A DNA stretch of 64,000 bases from Virgibacillus dokdonensis. Lineage in GTDB: Bacteria > Bacillota > Bacilli > Bacillales > Amphibacillaceae. Location: positions 1,028,321 to 1,092,320 of the forward strand of contig NZ_LT745763.1 of the NCBI RefSeq assembly GCF_900166595.1, given 5' to 3'. Shown in pieces: positions 27,324 to 35,947 of the stretch. Positions within the stretch are counted from its first letter, which is position 1, and the number at the start of each line of letters is the position of its first letter. The notes beneath the pieces are model-generated. The model ran no database searches and had not been told where the DNA came from. It saw nothing but the letters and a program-made list of their open reading frames with translations. A program made the translations under genes and the position numbers.

Positions 27324-28445
27324 CTAGAATTCATAAACTTGTCGAACTGCTTCCGTTAGAATTTCAACACCGTTGATGAGTGCATCAGAATTAAATGTCA
27401 TTTGTGGGTGATGTAATCCTGGCGTTAAATCACAACCGAGACCTAGCATAGTCGCTTTTAATTCTGGCTTCTTCATCGTATAGAAGTGAAAATCATCTCC
27501 TCCAGGAGTAATTAAAGGGGGCTGAACGGCTTCTTGCCCTAACACATTGGTAATTGCAGTTGTCATTATAGATGTTGCTTCCTTATTTGTTTTGGCTGCA
27601 GCAATGCCATGGTTCTCCATAATGTCTATCTTAATTGGGTAAAGATGTTGTATTGAATCAAAAATGGCTCCTACTTGCTTATCTAGCTCATCCATCGCTT
27701 CGTTCGTTTGTGCCCGCATGTCGATTGCAAAGGTAGCACTTCCAGGTATAATGTTGGTGCTCTTACTACCAGCTTGGAAGTTCGTCATTTTTACAGAATG
27801 GGGGACGGTTGGATCTAAATGAATCTTACTCAGTAATTGTACAATTTGTGCACCAACTTCAATCGCATTCGTATTTAAGTGCGGTCTTGCCCCATGTGCG
27901 TCTACACCAATAATCTTCGCTTTGTATGTTTTACATGCTCCATGCACAATAACTGGAGCTGCATCGTGCATCGGTGTCTCTTGTTTTGGTCGTAAATGGA
28001 CGCCAAATAAATAATCGACATCTTCTACAACACCTTTTTCTACTAATTTTAATGCGCCAGTTCCTGTTTCTTCTGCAGGTTGAAAAATAAACTTTATCGC
28101 TACCTTGTCTTGAAGACTGGGGCTTTGTTTTATTTTCCATAACACCCCTAATACCATAGCCATATGTGCGTCATGTCCACAAGAATGATTGGCTTGAAAT
28201 GTGCCATCTACCTCTTGCCAAAGTGCGTCGATATCAGCTCGAATGGCTACCACTGGTAAATCTTTTTCAAAGTTTCCAAATCGCCCAATAACCCCTGTGT
28301 GATCTGTGAATGTATGCACATCACACCCTGCTTTTTGAAGAATGTACTTGATATAGTTGGTCGTTTCTTTCTCTTCCCAACTAATTTCTGCATGGTTATG
28401 TAAATGATGGAACGTGCCTTTTATCTTTTGTTCTAAGCTAGTCAT
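27324..28445 (-). CDS. amhX: M20-family amidohydrolase, AmhX-like
   Basis: A 373-residue zinc amidohydrolase of the M20/aminoacylase family, close to Bacillus AmhX. Metal and catalytic motifs are RADID (69-73), CGHDAHM (89-95) and PAEETGTGA with Glu125/Glu126. The C-terminal GGDDFHFY and the final zinc-binding HHPQMTFN segment are also present. Related enzymes cleave N-acyl or IAA-type amino acid amides in the cytoplasm. AAAGGAG precedes the ATG. It is divergent from a YfcC-type carrier gene and near an NSAR-like racemase gene. That context suggests deacylation of N-acylated amino acids or peptides. The symbol rests on family resemblance only. Confidence 0.85.
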   Translation of the reverse strand: MTSLEQKIKGTFHHLHNHAEISWEEKETTNYIKYILQKAGCDVHTFTDHTGVIGRFGNFEKDLPVVAIRADIDALWQEVDGTFQANHSCGHDAHMAMVLGVLWKIKQSPSLQDKVAIKFIFQPAEETGTGALKLVEKGVVEDVDYLFGVHLRPKQETPMHDAAPVIVHGACKTYKAKIIGVDAHGARPHLNTNAIEVGAQIVQLLSKIHLDPTVPHSVKMTNFQAGSKSTNIIPGSATFAIDMRAQTNEAMDELDKQVGAIFDSIQHLYPIKIDIMENHGIAAAKTNKEATSIMTTAITNVLGQEAVQPPLITPGGDDFHFYTMKKPELKATMLGLGCDLTPGLHHPQMTFNSDALINGVEILTEAVRQVYEF

Positions 28446-28687
28446 GAGAGGTAATCTCCTTTCCTGTTTATAAAGTGTTGTAAGTCTTCCACTTTAAGAA
28501 TTGAAAGAGATGGGTTGAAAAATCAAAGTCAGCTAACAGCATCTCCATTCCTTTTTTGTAAGAGGGGTGTAGGTCATACCCATAAAATACGAAACAATTA
28601 GGGGAGAATGAAAGACTGCCCTAATTGATATTCACTTTACAAGAGTGGAAGTTTAAAAAGTTTTTAAACTATTATTTTAATTTAGTA
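28446..28687. other. Divergent intergenic region, amhX-like / YfcC-like
   Basis: Separates two divergently transcribed genes; no gene is seen. The plus-strand promoter is at 28688-28716. A matching minus-strand promoter for the amidohydrolase was not recognised. Confidence 0.4.
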
Positions 28688-28716
28688 TTGAAATAAATTA
28701 TATGCTTTATTATAAT
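28688..28716 (+). promoter_or_regulatory. Sigma-A-type promoter of the YfcC-like gene
   Basis: TTGAAA (28688-28693) and TATAAT (28711-28716) are separated by exactly 17 bp, 42 bp before the start codon. This is one of the best -35/-10 pairs seen in the window. Confidence 0.72.
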
Positions 28717-28757
28717 ATCATGCAAGTTAATAAAATTTAGAAAGATCGGAGGAGATT

Positions 28758-30176
28758 ATGAAAAATTCATCAGGATTCACACAAAAAGACAAGAAGAAGC
28801 TAGGCTTGCCAGATGCTTATGTTATTTTATTTATGATTTTAGTGCTAGCTGCTATTGCCACGTATATTATCCCAGCGGGGAGTTTTGAGCGGGAAACAGT
28901 GGATGACAAAACGATAGTAGTGCCTGATAGTTATCAACAAGCCGAGCAAGAGCCAGCTTCATTTATGGATTTATTTGTATCTATTCAACAGGGAATGATT
29001 GATTCAGCAGGACTTATCTTCTTAGTACTTATCATTGGTGGTGCTTTTGGAGTTATTGAGTATACAGGAGCTATCGATGCACTTATTATGAAGACAATTA
29101 ATAAAACGAAGAATAAGGAATATTTACTGATTATTCTCGTTAGTACGTTATTTTCGATATTTGGAGCATTAGGAATTATAGTAAATGCTGTCATTGCATT
29201 TATACCAATTGGGATTATCCTAGCGCGTTCTATGAAATTAGACGCTATTGTTGGCGTGTCCATTATATATTTGGGAGCTTATGCAGGGTTTAACACAGCA
29301 TTTCTTGATCCGTTAACAACAGGGATGGCTCAGGAAATTGCTCAAGTTCCTCTTTTCTCAGGTATTAGCTATCGAATCCTCATTTATGTAACTGTACTTG
29401 GATCTACGATTGGCTATATTTGGTGGTATGCGAATCGAATTAAAAAAGATCCAACCAAAAGTGTATTAGGAGACAACCCATTTCCAAAATCAGAAGAAAA
29501 AGCTTTCGAAAGTATTCCTGCACAACTTACCACTGTTCATAAGTTAGTATTAACATGGCTAGCGGTTGGCATAGCTATTTATGTGTTTGGTGTCTTTCAG
29601 TATGATTGGTCGCTAAACCAAATGGCCGCTATGTTTATCGTTATTGCAATAGGAACAGCTTTTCTTGCTAGAATGCATCCTAATGAACTCGTTACACAAT
29701 TTTTTAATGGTTGCCGTGGTTTAGTATATGGAGCATTAATTATTGGAATGGCTCGTTCTATCGTTGTTGTTTTAGAAAACGGTCAAATTTTGGATACGAT
29801 TGTCCAAGGGATGGCTACAATCATGGACCCATTCTCCAGTGCATTAGGCGCAAATATGATGTTTTTAGCTAATTTTTTGTTTAACATCATCGTTTCCTCT
29901 GGAAGTGGACAAGCAGTAATTGTCATGCCTATTATGACCCCTTTAGCAGATATGATGGAAATTCCAAGACAAGTAGCCGTTCAAGCATATAAAATGGGGG
30001 ATGGATTTTCAAACGTCCTTACACCTATATCAGGAATTTTAATGGCTACCTTAGCAATAGCGGGTGTTTCCTGGGTGAAGTGGGTTAAATTTATTATACC
30101 TTTAGTAATTATTTGGTTCATTATCGGTATTGTCTACTTAACTGTTGCAGTATTTATTGGTTGGGGGCCTGTATAG
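28758..30176 (+). CDS. YfcC family carrier (anaerobic C4-dicarboxylate/basic amino acid type)
   Basis: A 472-residue polytopic membrane protein of COG1288 (YfcC/ArcD2-like). Features include LPDAYVILFMILVLAAIATYIIPAGSFER at the N-terminus, FLVLIIGGAFGVIEYTGAID near residue 95, GAYAGFNTAFLDPLTTGMAQEIAQ near 175, NFLFNIIVSSGSGQAVIVMPIMTPLAD near 375 and QAYKMGDGFSNVLTPISG near 415. About twelve membrane segments are visible. Related proteins carry peptides, amino acids or organic acids. RBS GGAGG lies before the ATG. Its neighbours, an amidohydrolase and an NSAR-type enzyme, make an amino acid or N-acyl amino acid a reasonable guess. Confidence 0.85.
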   Translation: MKNSSGFTQKDKKKLGLPDAYVILFMILVLAAIATYIIPAGSFERETVDDKTIVVPDSYQQAEQEPASFMDLFVSIQQGMIDSAGLIFLVLIIGGAFGVIEYTGAIDALIMKTINKTKNKEYLLIILVSTLFSIFGALGIIVNAVIAFIPIGIILARSMKLDAIVGVSIIYLGAYAGFNTAFLDPLTTGMAQEIAQVPLFSGISYRILIYVTVLGSTIGYIWWYANRIKKDPTKSVLGDNPFPKSEEKAFESIPAQLTTVHKLVLTWLAVGIAIYVFGVFQYDWSLNQMAAMFIVIAIGTAFLARMHPNELVTQFFNGCRGLVYGALIIGMARSIVVVLENGQILDTIVQGMATIMDPFSSALGANMMFLANFLFNIIVSSGSGQAVIVMPIMTPLADMMEIPRQVAVQAYKMGDGFSNVLTPISGILMATLAIAGVSWVKWVKFIIPLVIIWFIIGIVYLTVAVFIGWGPV

Positions 30177-30543
30177 GCTTTACGTGTACCAATATTGCCA
30201 AAATCATGAATGAATGGAAGAGAAAGAATATATGTGTAAAATATTTCTTGGTGAGGAAAGCCACGGAGATGAAAATGATTTCGATGTTTCGCTGTTGTGG
30301 ATTTCCTTGCCCTATGGGAAAGCGTAGTGTTTTTCCGCAGCGGTCATTAGCTACATTTCGCTTAGCTGGAAATATTGAGGTTGCAAAAATGTCGAGAAAA
30401 ACTTGACATATATGAAAGGATTTGCTGAAAGCATCCTGTAATTATACATGATACTATGTAAACAGGAACCTAAATTTTTCCGAAAGGCTAATAAAGTCCC
30501 AATGGTAATTTGTTTTAATAAAGATAAAAGGAGTAGATGACTA
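30177..30543. other. Intergenic region before the NSAR/OSBS-like gene
   Basis: No supported gene. A TTGACA hexamer occurs at 30403-30408, but no adequate -10 follows at the right spacing. AAAAGGAGT near 30525 is the ribosome site of the next gene. Confidence 0.35.
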
Positions 30544-31653
30544 GTGGATATTTCAGAAATTATTTTATATCAATTGAAAATGAAAATGAAACACCCATTT
30601 ACAACAAGCTTTGGTACTGAGCAAGATCGTGATTTTTTATTAGTAGAGGTGAAAGATGCTAGTGGTCGATCTGGCTGGGGCGAAGGTGTAGCTTCCGAAC
30701 GTCCGTTGTATAGTGAAGAATTTACGCAACAAAGCTGGATGATGCTTGAACAGTTTCTCATTCCAGAGGCAATGAAACAAGAGATAAGCCACCCAAACGA
30801 TTTACAACATACGTTTAAACCGTATAAAGGCAATTATATGGCTAAATCAGCTTTGGAAGGTGCTATGTGGGATTTGTATGCAAAACAGCAAGAAAAGTCT
30901 TTATCTTCCATGCTAGGTGGAATCAAAAAGCAAATCGAAGTGGGGATTAGTTTAGGAATCGAGGAAAATATTGAAGAATTATTAGCGAATATTCAGGAAA
31001 AAGTGGCTGAAGGTTATAAACGAATTAAAATAAAAATTAAGCCTGGTAAAGATGTGGATGTAGTACGAGAAGTACGTAAGCATTTTCCAGATATTCCTTT
31101 AATGGTAGATGCAAACTCTGCTTATACACTGGATGATATTGACACGTTGAAAGCTTTGGATACGTTCCATTTAATGATGATCGAGCAGCCGCTTGCAGCA
31201 GATGATATCCTTGACCATGCTACGTTACAAAAAGAAATTGAAACACCAGTGTGTCTAGATGAAAGCATCCATTCTTATGAAGATGCTCGGAAAGCAATTG
31301 CTTTAGGAAGTTGCAAAATAATTAATTTAAAAATCGGTCGTGTAGGCGGATTGACCGAATCAAAACGAATTCATGACCTATGTGAACAAGCAGGGATACC
31401 CTTATGGTGTGGGGGGATGTTAGAGTCTGGTGTTGGACGCGCACACAATATTGCTATTGCTTCGCTAGCCAACTTTACACTTCCGGGAGACACAGCGTCT
31501 TCTTCTAGATATTGGGAAAAAGATATTATTAATCCGGATGTAGTGGCAGAAGACGGTGTCTTAACAGTAAATGATGCGCCAGGAATTGGTTATAAAGTTT
31601 TAAAAGATGAGGTTGAAAAGCATACGATAAGAAAGAAACAGTTTAAAAAGTAA
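30544..31653 (+). CDS. Enolase-superfamily enzyme, N-succinylamino acid racemase / o-succinylbenzoate synthase family
   Basis: A 369-residue MenC/NSAR-type protein. The barrel catalytic set is complete: KxK at 162-164 (RIKIKIKPG), metal ligands Asp189 (VDAN), Glu214 (IEQP) and Asp239 (LDES), and Lys263 in NLKIGRVGG. The WCGGMLESGVGRAHN specificity loop lies near 288-302. The N-terminal capping domain begins ISEIILYQLKMKMKHPF. It starts with GTG after AAAAGGAGT. The other menaquinone genes are absent here. With an amidohydrolase and a carrier nearby, racemisation of N-acyl amino acids is more likely than menaquinone synthesis. A terminator follows directly. Confidence 0.85.
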   Translation: MDISEIILYQLKMKMKHPFTTSFGTEQDRDFLLVEVKDASGRSGWGEGVASERPLYSEEFTQQSWMMLEQFLIPEAMKQEISHPNDLQHTFKPYKGNYMAKSALEGAMWDLYAKQQEKSLSSMLGGIKKQIEVGISLGIEENIEELLANIQEKVAEGYKRIKIKIKPGKDVDVVREVRKHFPDIPLMVDANSAYTLDDIDTLKALDTFHLMMIEQPLAADDILDHATLQKEIETPVCLDESIHSYEDARKAIALGSCKIINLKIGRVGGLTESKRIHDLCEQAGIPLWCGGMLESGVGRAHNIAIASLANFTLPGDTASSSRYWEKDIINPDVVAEDGVLTVNDAPGIGYKVLKDEVEKHTIRKKQFKK

Positions 31654-31656
31654 TAG

Positions 31657-31696
31657 AAAAAATCAGTGGAGGTTGCTTTTGTCTCCACTGATTTTT
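31657..31696 (+). terminator. Strong intrinsic terminator; insertion site of the group II intron
   Basis: AAAATCAGTGGAG and CTCCACTGATTTT form a stem of about 14 bp with a short loop and flanking A/T runs, 4 bp past the stop codon. Intron sequence begins 2-3 nt after the T-run, the classic target of group IIC introns. Confidence 0.88.
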
Positions 31697-32131
31697 AGGT
31701 GCGCCCTGCATGGGCGAAAACTTGGTGGTGAAAGTCCACTACAGGCATGGCAGTAGGAACTGTTAGCGAAAGACAAGGTGGCTATCGCGAGGTAGTGGCT
31801 GAAGGAAGTCGGACGCAAACTCCTGAACTGACGAACAGAAACTAGATAGAAGGCTGAATTAGGTCGGATAAGGTTGCCTAACAAACTGAAGTCCAATACT
31901 GCCCGAAACCTATACAGTAAATCTAGCAGTTACATGGGAGGAAAGTTTTCGCTCTTACCGGGGGAGGTCTTGTGAGGGTGCAGTGGGAGTTGAATGATAA
32001 CAAACCAGCACAACCAAGACGATGACGTCTTGGTGAATCACAAGAAGTCAGCAGAGGTCATAGTAATGTTACTTGACGAAACATGAAGGACCGAACAATA
32101 GTCGTTTTGAAAGCTCTAGGAGGTGTGTAAG

Positions 32132-33520
32132 GTGCGACAACTGCAGAAAACAGGAGAATCTGGCTATCGGCAGAGAGATAGTGTGGAACATGAAGGGTAT
32201 GTCGAAGCGCATAGTGGCTTACATGGTGAAAAGAACAATCAAAATGGTGTATCCAATCTGTTTGAAAGAATCCTGTCAAGGAACAATCTCAATCAAGCTT
32301 ACCTTCAAGTCGTCAGAAATAAGGGGGCAGCCGGTGTAGACGGTATGACGTGCGACCAACTACTTCCATACTTGAAGGAACATAAAGAGGAACTATTACT
32401 CCAGTTATATCAAGAAAAATACAAACCGCAACCCGTCCTGCGGGTTGAAATCCCGAAACCAGACGGTGGAAAGAGAAAACTGGGGATTCCGACAGTCATC
32501 GACCGGATGCTTCAACAAGCGATTAACCAAGTGCTCCAACCAATATTTGAACCAAAGTTCTCCGATAATAGTTTTGGGTTTCGTCCAAAACGTAGTGCAC
32601 ATCAAGCCATCATACGGGCAAAGTCATACTACGAACAAGGGTACAAATATGTGGTGGATTTGGATATGAAATCCTACTTCGATACGGTAAATCATGACAA
32701 ACTGATGTATTTCGTGGAAAAACAGATAGATGATAAGCGCGTGCTTCGCTTGGTAAGACAGTATTTATTGAGTGGAATTATGATAAACGGTATCTTTGAG
32801 AAATCGGAAGAAGGAACGCCGCAAGGTGGAAACTTATCGCCGTTACTCAGTAATATTTATCTGAATGAATTAGACCAACGATTAGAAAAGCGTGGTCACA
32901 GATTCGTCCGCTATGCGGACGACTGTAATATCTATGTGAAAAGCAGGAGAGCAGGATATCGGGTAATGGATAATATAACGAACTTTCTTGAGAAGGATCT
33001 GAGTTTAACTGTTAACCGAGAAAAGAGTGCGGTTGGAAGTCCTTTGAAACGTAAGTTTCTTGGCTTCTGCTTATTAGCTACGAAGAAGGGTGTCAAAATT
33101 CGTCCGCATAATAAAGCGAAAGTGACCGTCAAAAGGAAACTCAAGCGGATCACCAAACGCAATCGTGGACGACATCTCGAAGTGATTCTTAAAGAAATCC
33201 AACAACTTATGACAGGTTGGATAAACTACTATGGCATAGGGGAAATGAAAGGATTTATAAAGAATCTCAATGGATGGTTGAAGCGAAGAATTAGACAATA
33301 TCTCTGGAAGCAGTGGAAAAACCCACGCACAAAAAGGAAAAATCTAATTCGCTTAGGTATCGATAAACATAAAGCTTATGAATGGTCGAATACAAGAAAG
33401 GGCTACTGGGTTATATCCAGTAGTTATGTACTCCATCGTTCATTAACAGATAAAGAACTGGCATCGAGAGGATATAAAGACATCGCTCTACAATACCAGT
33501 TCGTACACTCAAACTATTGA
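32132..33520 (+). CDS. Group II intron reverse transcriptase/maturase (LtrA-like, class C)
   Basis: A 462-residue intron-encoded protein. RT blocks are present: VVRNKGAAGVDGMT (RT0-1), KRKLGIPTVIDRMLQQAI (RT2), NSFGFRPKRSAHQAI (RT2a-3), DLDMKSYFDTVNHDKL (RT3-4), TPQGGNLSPLLSNIYLNELD (RT4) and the catalytic FVRYADDCNIY (RT5). A maturase X domain and a GIIM region (GWINYYGIGEMK, KRRIRQYLWKQWKNP) follow. There is no C-terminal HNH endonuclease, as expected for class C. GTG 32132 is preferred because AGGAGG ends 8 nt before it. The stop overlaps the first base of domain V. It promotes splicing and reverse transcription of the intron. Confidence 0.92.
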   Translation: MRQLQKTGESGYRQRDSVEHEGYVEAHSGLHGEKNNQNGVSNLFERILSRNNLNQAYLQVVRNKGAAGVDGMTCDQLLPYLKEHKEELLLQLYQEKYKPQPVLRVEIPKPDGGKRKLGIPTVIDRMLQQAINQVLQPIFEPKFSDNSFGFRPKRSAHQAIIRAKSYYEQGYKYVVDLDMKSYFDTVNHDKLMYFVEKQIDDKRVLRLVRQYLLSGIMINGIFEKSEEGTPQGGNLSPLLSNIYLNELDQRLEKRGHRFVRYADDCNIYVKSRRAGYRVMDNITNFLEKDLSLTVNREKSAVGSPLKRKFLGFCLLATKKGVKIRPHNKAKVTVKRKLKRITKRNRGRHLEVILKEIQQLMTGWINYYGIGEMKGFIKNLNGWLKRRIRQYLWKQWKNPRTKRKNLIRLGIDKHKAYEWSNTRKGYWVISSSYVLHRSLTDKELASRGYKDIALQYQFVHSNY

Positions 33521-33595
33521 ACCGCCGTATACCGAACGGTACGTACGGTGGTGTGAGAGGGGCGTAAAGTTACTTAACTTTTCCCTCTACTCGAT
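33519..33595 (+). ncRNA. Group II intron domains V and VI (3' end of ribozyme)
   Basis: Domain V folds as ACCGCCGTA/TACGGTGGT with an internal ACC/GGT stem around a GAAC loop. It closely resembles the domain V of Oceanobacillus-type IIC introns as I recall it. Domain VI (GAGAGGG..CCCTCT arms) follows, then CTACTCGAT at the splice site. Confidence 0.85.
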
Positions 33596-33916
33596 TAGCT
33601 CAAGCGTATTACTTTAATACTTCTTACGAAAAAAGACATAGGTAATGTTATCACCCATGTAGACTTTTTACATCTTCTAATTAGTAAAGTAGGAGTCTTA
33701 TAAAAGTGCTTGGTTGCATTTAAATAAACTACATTAAGCTTTTCGTCATTAAGAATGGAAGATAAGCCAAGTATGATCATCATCACTTTTCTCATGGGAA
33801 TTTGCGGTCATTCAAGTTTTCTATAAACGTGAACTTTGTTTTAACATGTTAACAGATGATGATCATTTGTGAAAAAATGTACAAATAGAGGTTGCAATAT
33901 CTTGGTCCCTATTTTT
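33596..33916. other. Intergenic region after the intron, with a possible terminator for the AspT-like gene
   Basis: No supported gene. At 33884-33915, AAATAG and CTATTT arms could form a weak minus-strand terminator that touches the stop codon of the downstream transporter gene and is followed by TTTTTT. A degenerate scrap of repeat family B (TAAGCTTTTCGTCATTAAG, near 33745) is also seen. Confidence 0.4.
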
Positions 33917-35515
33917 TTAGAAGAAAACTAACACAAATTGAGCGGCAACCGTACCAAAAATAAGTGAAAAAGGATAAGCCGCAGCATAAGCAATGGCTGG
34001 TTCTTCAGAATCTATTTGTAAATTTAAAGCACCGAGTCCAGGCGTACATGTTCTACCACCACATAAAGTACCTAGAGAGTAGACAACGCCGAACTTGAAC
34101 AGTTTTCTTGCTGCAAAATATCCGCATAAGATGGACACAGTCGTTATAATAGTTCCACTAACAACTAATACGACACCTTGCTTTTGGATCACATCAATTA
34201 AACCTTGGCCTGCTGTTGTTCCAGCGCCTGCCAAAAATAAGACAAGACCTAATTCGCTTATAACGTGAATAGCTGGACCGTAATATCGTACATGGATGGG
34301 ACCGAGTTTTCCAAAGTGCCCAATGATTAAAGCAACAATTAAAGGGCCTCCTGCTAGCCCAAGTTGCATCGTTCCTAATCCTGGTATAGGAATTGGAAGC
34401 ATTCCAACTAAAATACCGACTAAAAGCGTGACACTGATGGATAGGATGTGAATATTTGTTACAGATAGTTTTTTACGAGAAAAGAATTTTTCTATTTCTT
34501 CTAATCGATTTTCACTACTTACCATCGTTAAAACGTCTCCACGAAGTAAAGGAGTATTTGGATTTTGATTTAGCTCGATTCCATCTCGTTCAATTCTGGT
34601 TACGGTTGCCCCATAATCTCTCCTCAGTCTAAGTTCTTTCATATTCTTACCAACTAAATCTTCATCCTCAACCGTAATCTTCCGTAATTGTATATTATCA
34701 GGGTTATCCATCGTTGCATTGACTGGTTCACCAACATGTTCTCCAAAAGCTTTCAGTTCATCAGCTTCACCAACGGAAACGAGGTAATCTCCTAATAAAA
34801 TAGTAGTGTCGTGAAGTGCAATCATGGTATGAACTCCTCGGATAATCCGGCTGATTACGACCGAATTACGACTAAAACCGAGCTCGCGTAATGTTTTTTT
34901 ATGCAATTTTGGGTTCGTTACTTTAAATGTCATTACTTCTGGCGAGTGTTCTGTTTTTATCGGGCTGTTTGTTTTTTCTAAATCTTTGGCAAGATTTATC
35001 TTCCCAATACGCGGTAAAAGCTGAACGAATAGTATAATAGCAAGCACGCCGAATGGATAGGCAATCCCATAACCAACAGATGCCATCGGGTCATTGGTTG
35101 CTTGCAGGGCTGCTGCTAAGCCTGAGGTATTTGTTAATGCTCCTGTTAATAACCCAATAGCTAGTGCTGTTGGCAGGTCGAAAATTTTAGCAACAACAAC
35201 AGAAGTTACAGCTGCACTAATGACGATAAATAGAGAAATGAGACAAAAAACGATACCATTAGAACGCATCATACGGAAAAAACGCGGCCCCGCCTGTAGA
35301 CCGACAGCAACTATGAATAAGCTAAGTCCCAAATTTTGTACTGCTGTTGATACTTGATAGCCAAAATGTCCAAAAAGCATCGCAATTACTAAAACGCCAG
35401 CTGATCCTAGACAGATGCCTTTCATTTTTATTTGTCCTAATAATGATCCTAAAAACAAAATAACAAAGACTAAAATAAGCTGTTCATTAAGTAAATCGTG
35501 TAGTAAATCTTCCAT
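33917..35515 (-). CDS. AspT/YidE-type membrane transporter with TrkA-C domains (paralog 2)
   Basis: A 532-residue protein, the same length as the product at 25208 and alike along its whole sequence, with the same two membrane halves and two central TrkA-C-like domains. The first conserved motif reads TGALTNTSGLAAALQ, so the usual Pro of TPGL is Ser here. The second motif CGGRTCTPGLGALN is kept. The gene therefore looks like a diverged duplicate that may differ in substrate. GGGAG precedes the ATG. It is divergent from the nitric oxide synthase gene. Confidence 0.88.
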   Translation of the reverse strand: MEDLLHDLLNEQLILVFVILFLGSLLGQIKMKGICLGSAGVLVIAMLFGHFGYQVSTAVQNLGLSLFIVAVGLQAGPRFFRMMRSNGIVFCLISLFIVISAAVTSVVVAKIFDLPTALAIGLLTGALTNTSGLAAALQATNDPMASVGYGIAYPFGVLAIILFVQLLPRIGKINLAKDLEKTNSPIKTEHSPEVMTFKVTNPKLHKKTLRELGFSRNSVVISRIIRGVHTMIALHDTTILLGDYLVSVGEADELKAFGEHVGEPVNATMDNPDNIQLRKITVEDEDLVGKNMKELRLRRDYGATVTRIERDGIELNQNPNTPLLRGDVLTMVSSENRLEEIEKFFSRKKLSVTNIHILSISVTLLVGILVGMLPIPIPGLGTMQLGLAGGPLIVALIIGHFGKLGPIHVRYYGPAIHVISELGLVLFLAGAGTTAGQGLIDVIQKQGVVLVVSGTIITTVSILCGYFAARKLFKFGVVYSLGTLCGGRTCTPGLGALNLQIDSEEPAIAYAAAYPFSLIFGTVAAQFVLVFF

Positions 35516-35722
35516 TTTAATCTCCCTCTTTTATTCTACCCAATCTATCTTACTACATCTAGATTGAAAAAACGAAAGAACTGATAAACGTTATTAATTT
35601 TTTACAATACAGTAGAAATCATTCTCGTTCACATAGAGCGAGTGACTATTTATCTTATAAATAAAACAAAGGCTTTTGCCATGTTTTCTCACGAACTCAC
35701 GTGGCGACGCTACATCATCACC
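35516..35722. other. Divergent intergenic region, AspT-like / nos
   Basis: No gene is seen. It should hold the minus-strand promoter of the AspT-like gene. No convincing hexamers were found. Confidence 0.35.
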
Positions 35723-35808
35723 AACAAAAGTATATATTTTAAAAGTTTTATAGTAAAGGAAAACTACAGTTTCCGTTATAAGGTTTCGGAAAAGCCAAGT
35801 TTTTCTAA
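35723..35808 (+). repeat. Repeat family B, copy 5 (diverged)
   Basis: AAAAGTATATA, TTTTATAGTAAAGGAAAACTACAG, then TTTCGGAAAAGCCAAGTTTTTCTAA. The hairpin arm has diverged from CTTGGC. The terminal AAGCCAAGTTTTTCTAA is intact. It lies upstream of nos. Confidence 0.68.
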
Positions 35809-35947
35809 AGAGTAATGGGGTGATGATTATGTGAAAGGAAAATAAATTATAAATTAGAACATTGCACCAGTTGTTGAAAGTTTGTCACACATGAAGGAAA
35901 ATGGCTTTGATAAACTATAAAAGAGTTCAAACATCGGAGGATAATAT

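Larger units (their letters stand above)
31699..33595 (+). mobile_element. Group IIC intron with encoded maturase/reverse transcriptase
   Basis: The intron begins GTGCGCCCTGCATGGGCG, a typical group II 5' end. Domain I-IV sequence follows, including GGTGGTGAAAGTCCAC and TTACCGGGGGAGGTCTTGTG. The maturase frame comes next, then domain V at 33519-33555 and domain VI ending CTACTCGAT at about 33595. The 3' boundary is estimated to within a few bases. Insertion right behind an intrinsic terminator on the same strand fits class C introns, which use a hairpin plus a short exon-binding site as target. It is about 1.9 kb and appears complete. Confidence 0.9.

Noticed and set aside
30113..30406. 97-codon plus-strand frame overlapping the YfcC-like gene end
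   Set aside because: Overlaps the carrier gene in another frame and shows no domain or ribosome site.
30544..31653. Assignment as menC for menaquinone synthesis
   Set aside because: No other men genes are nearby and the neighbours are an amidohydrolase and a carrier; the dual NSAR/OSBS family name is kept instead.
33595..33795. 66-codon minus-strand frame after the intron
   Set aside because: No recognisable features or ribosome site, in an AT-rich gap.
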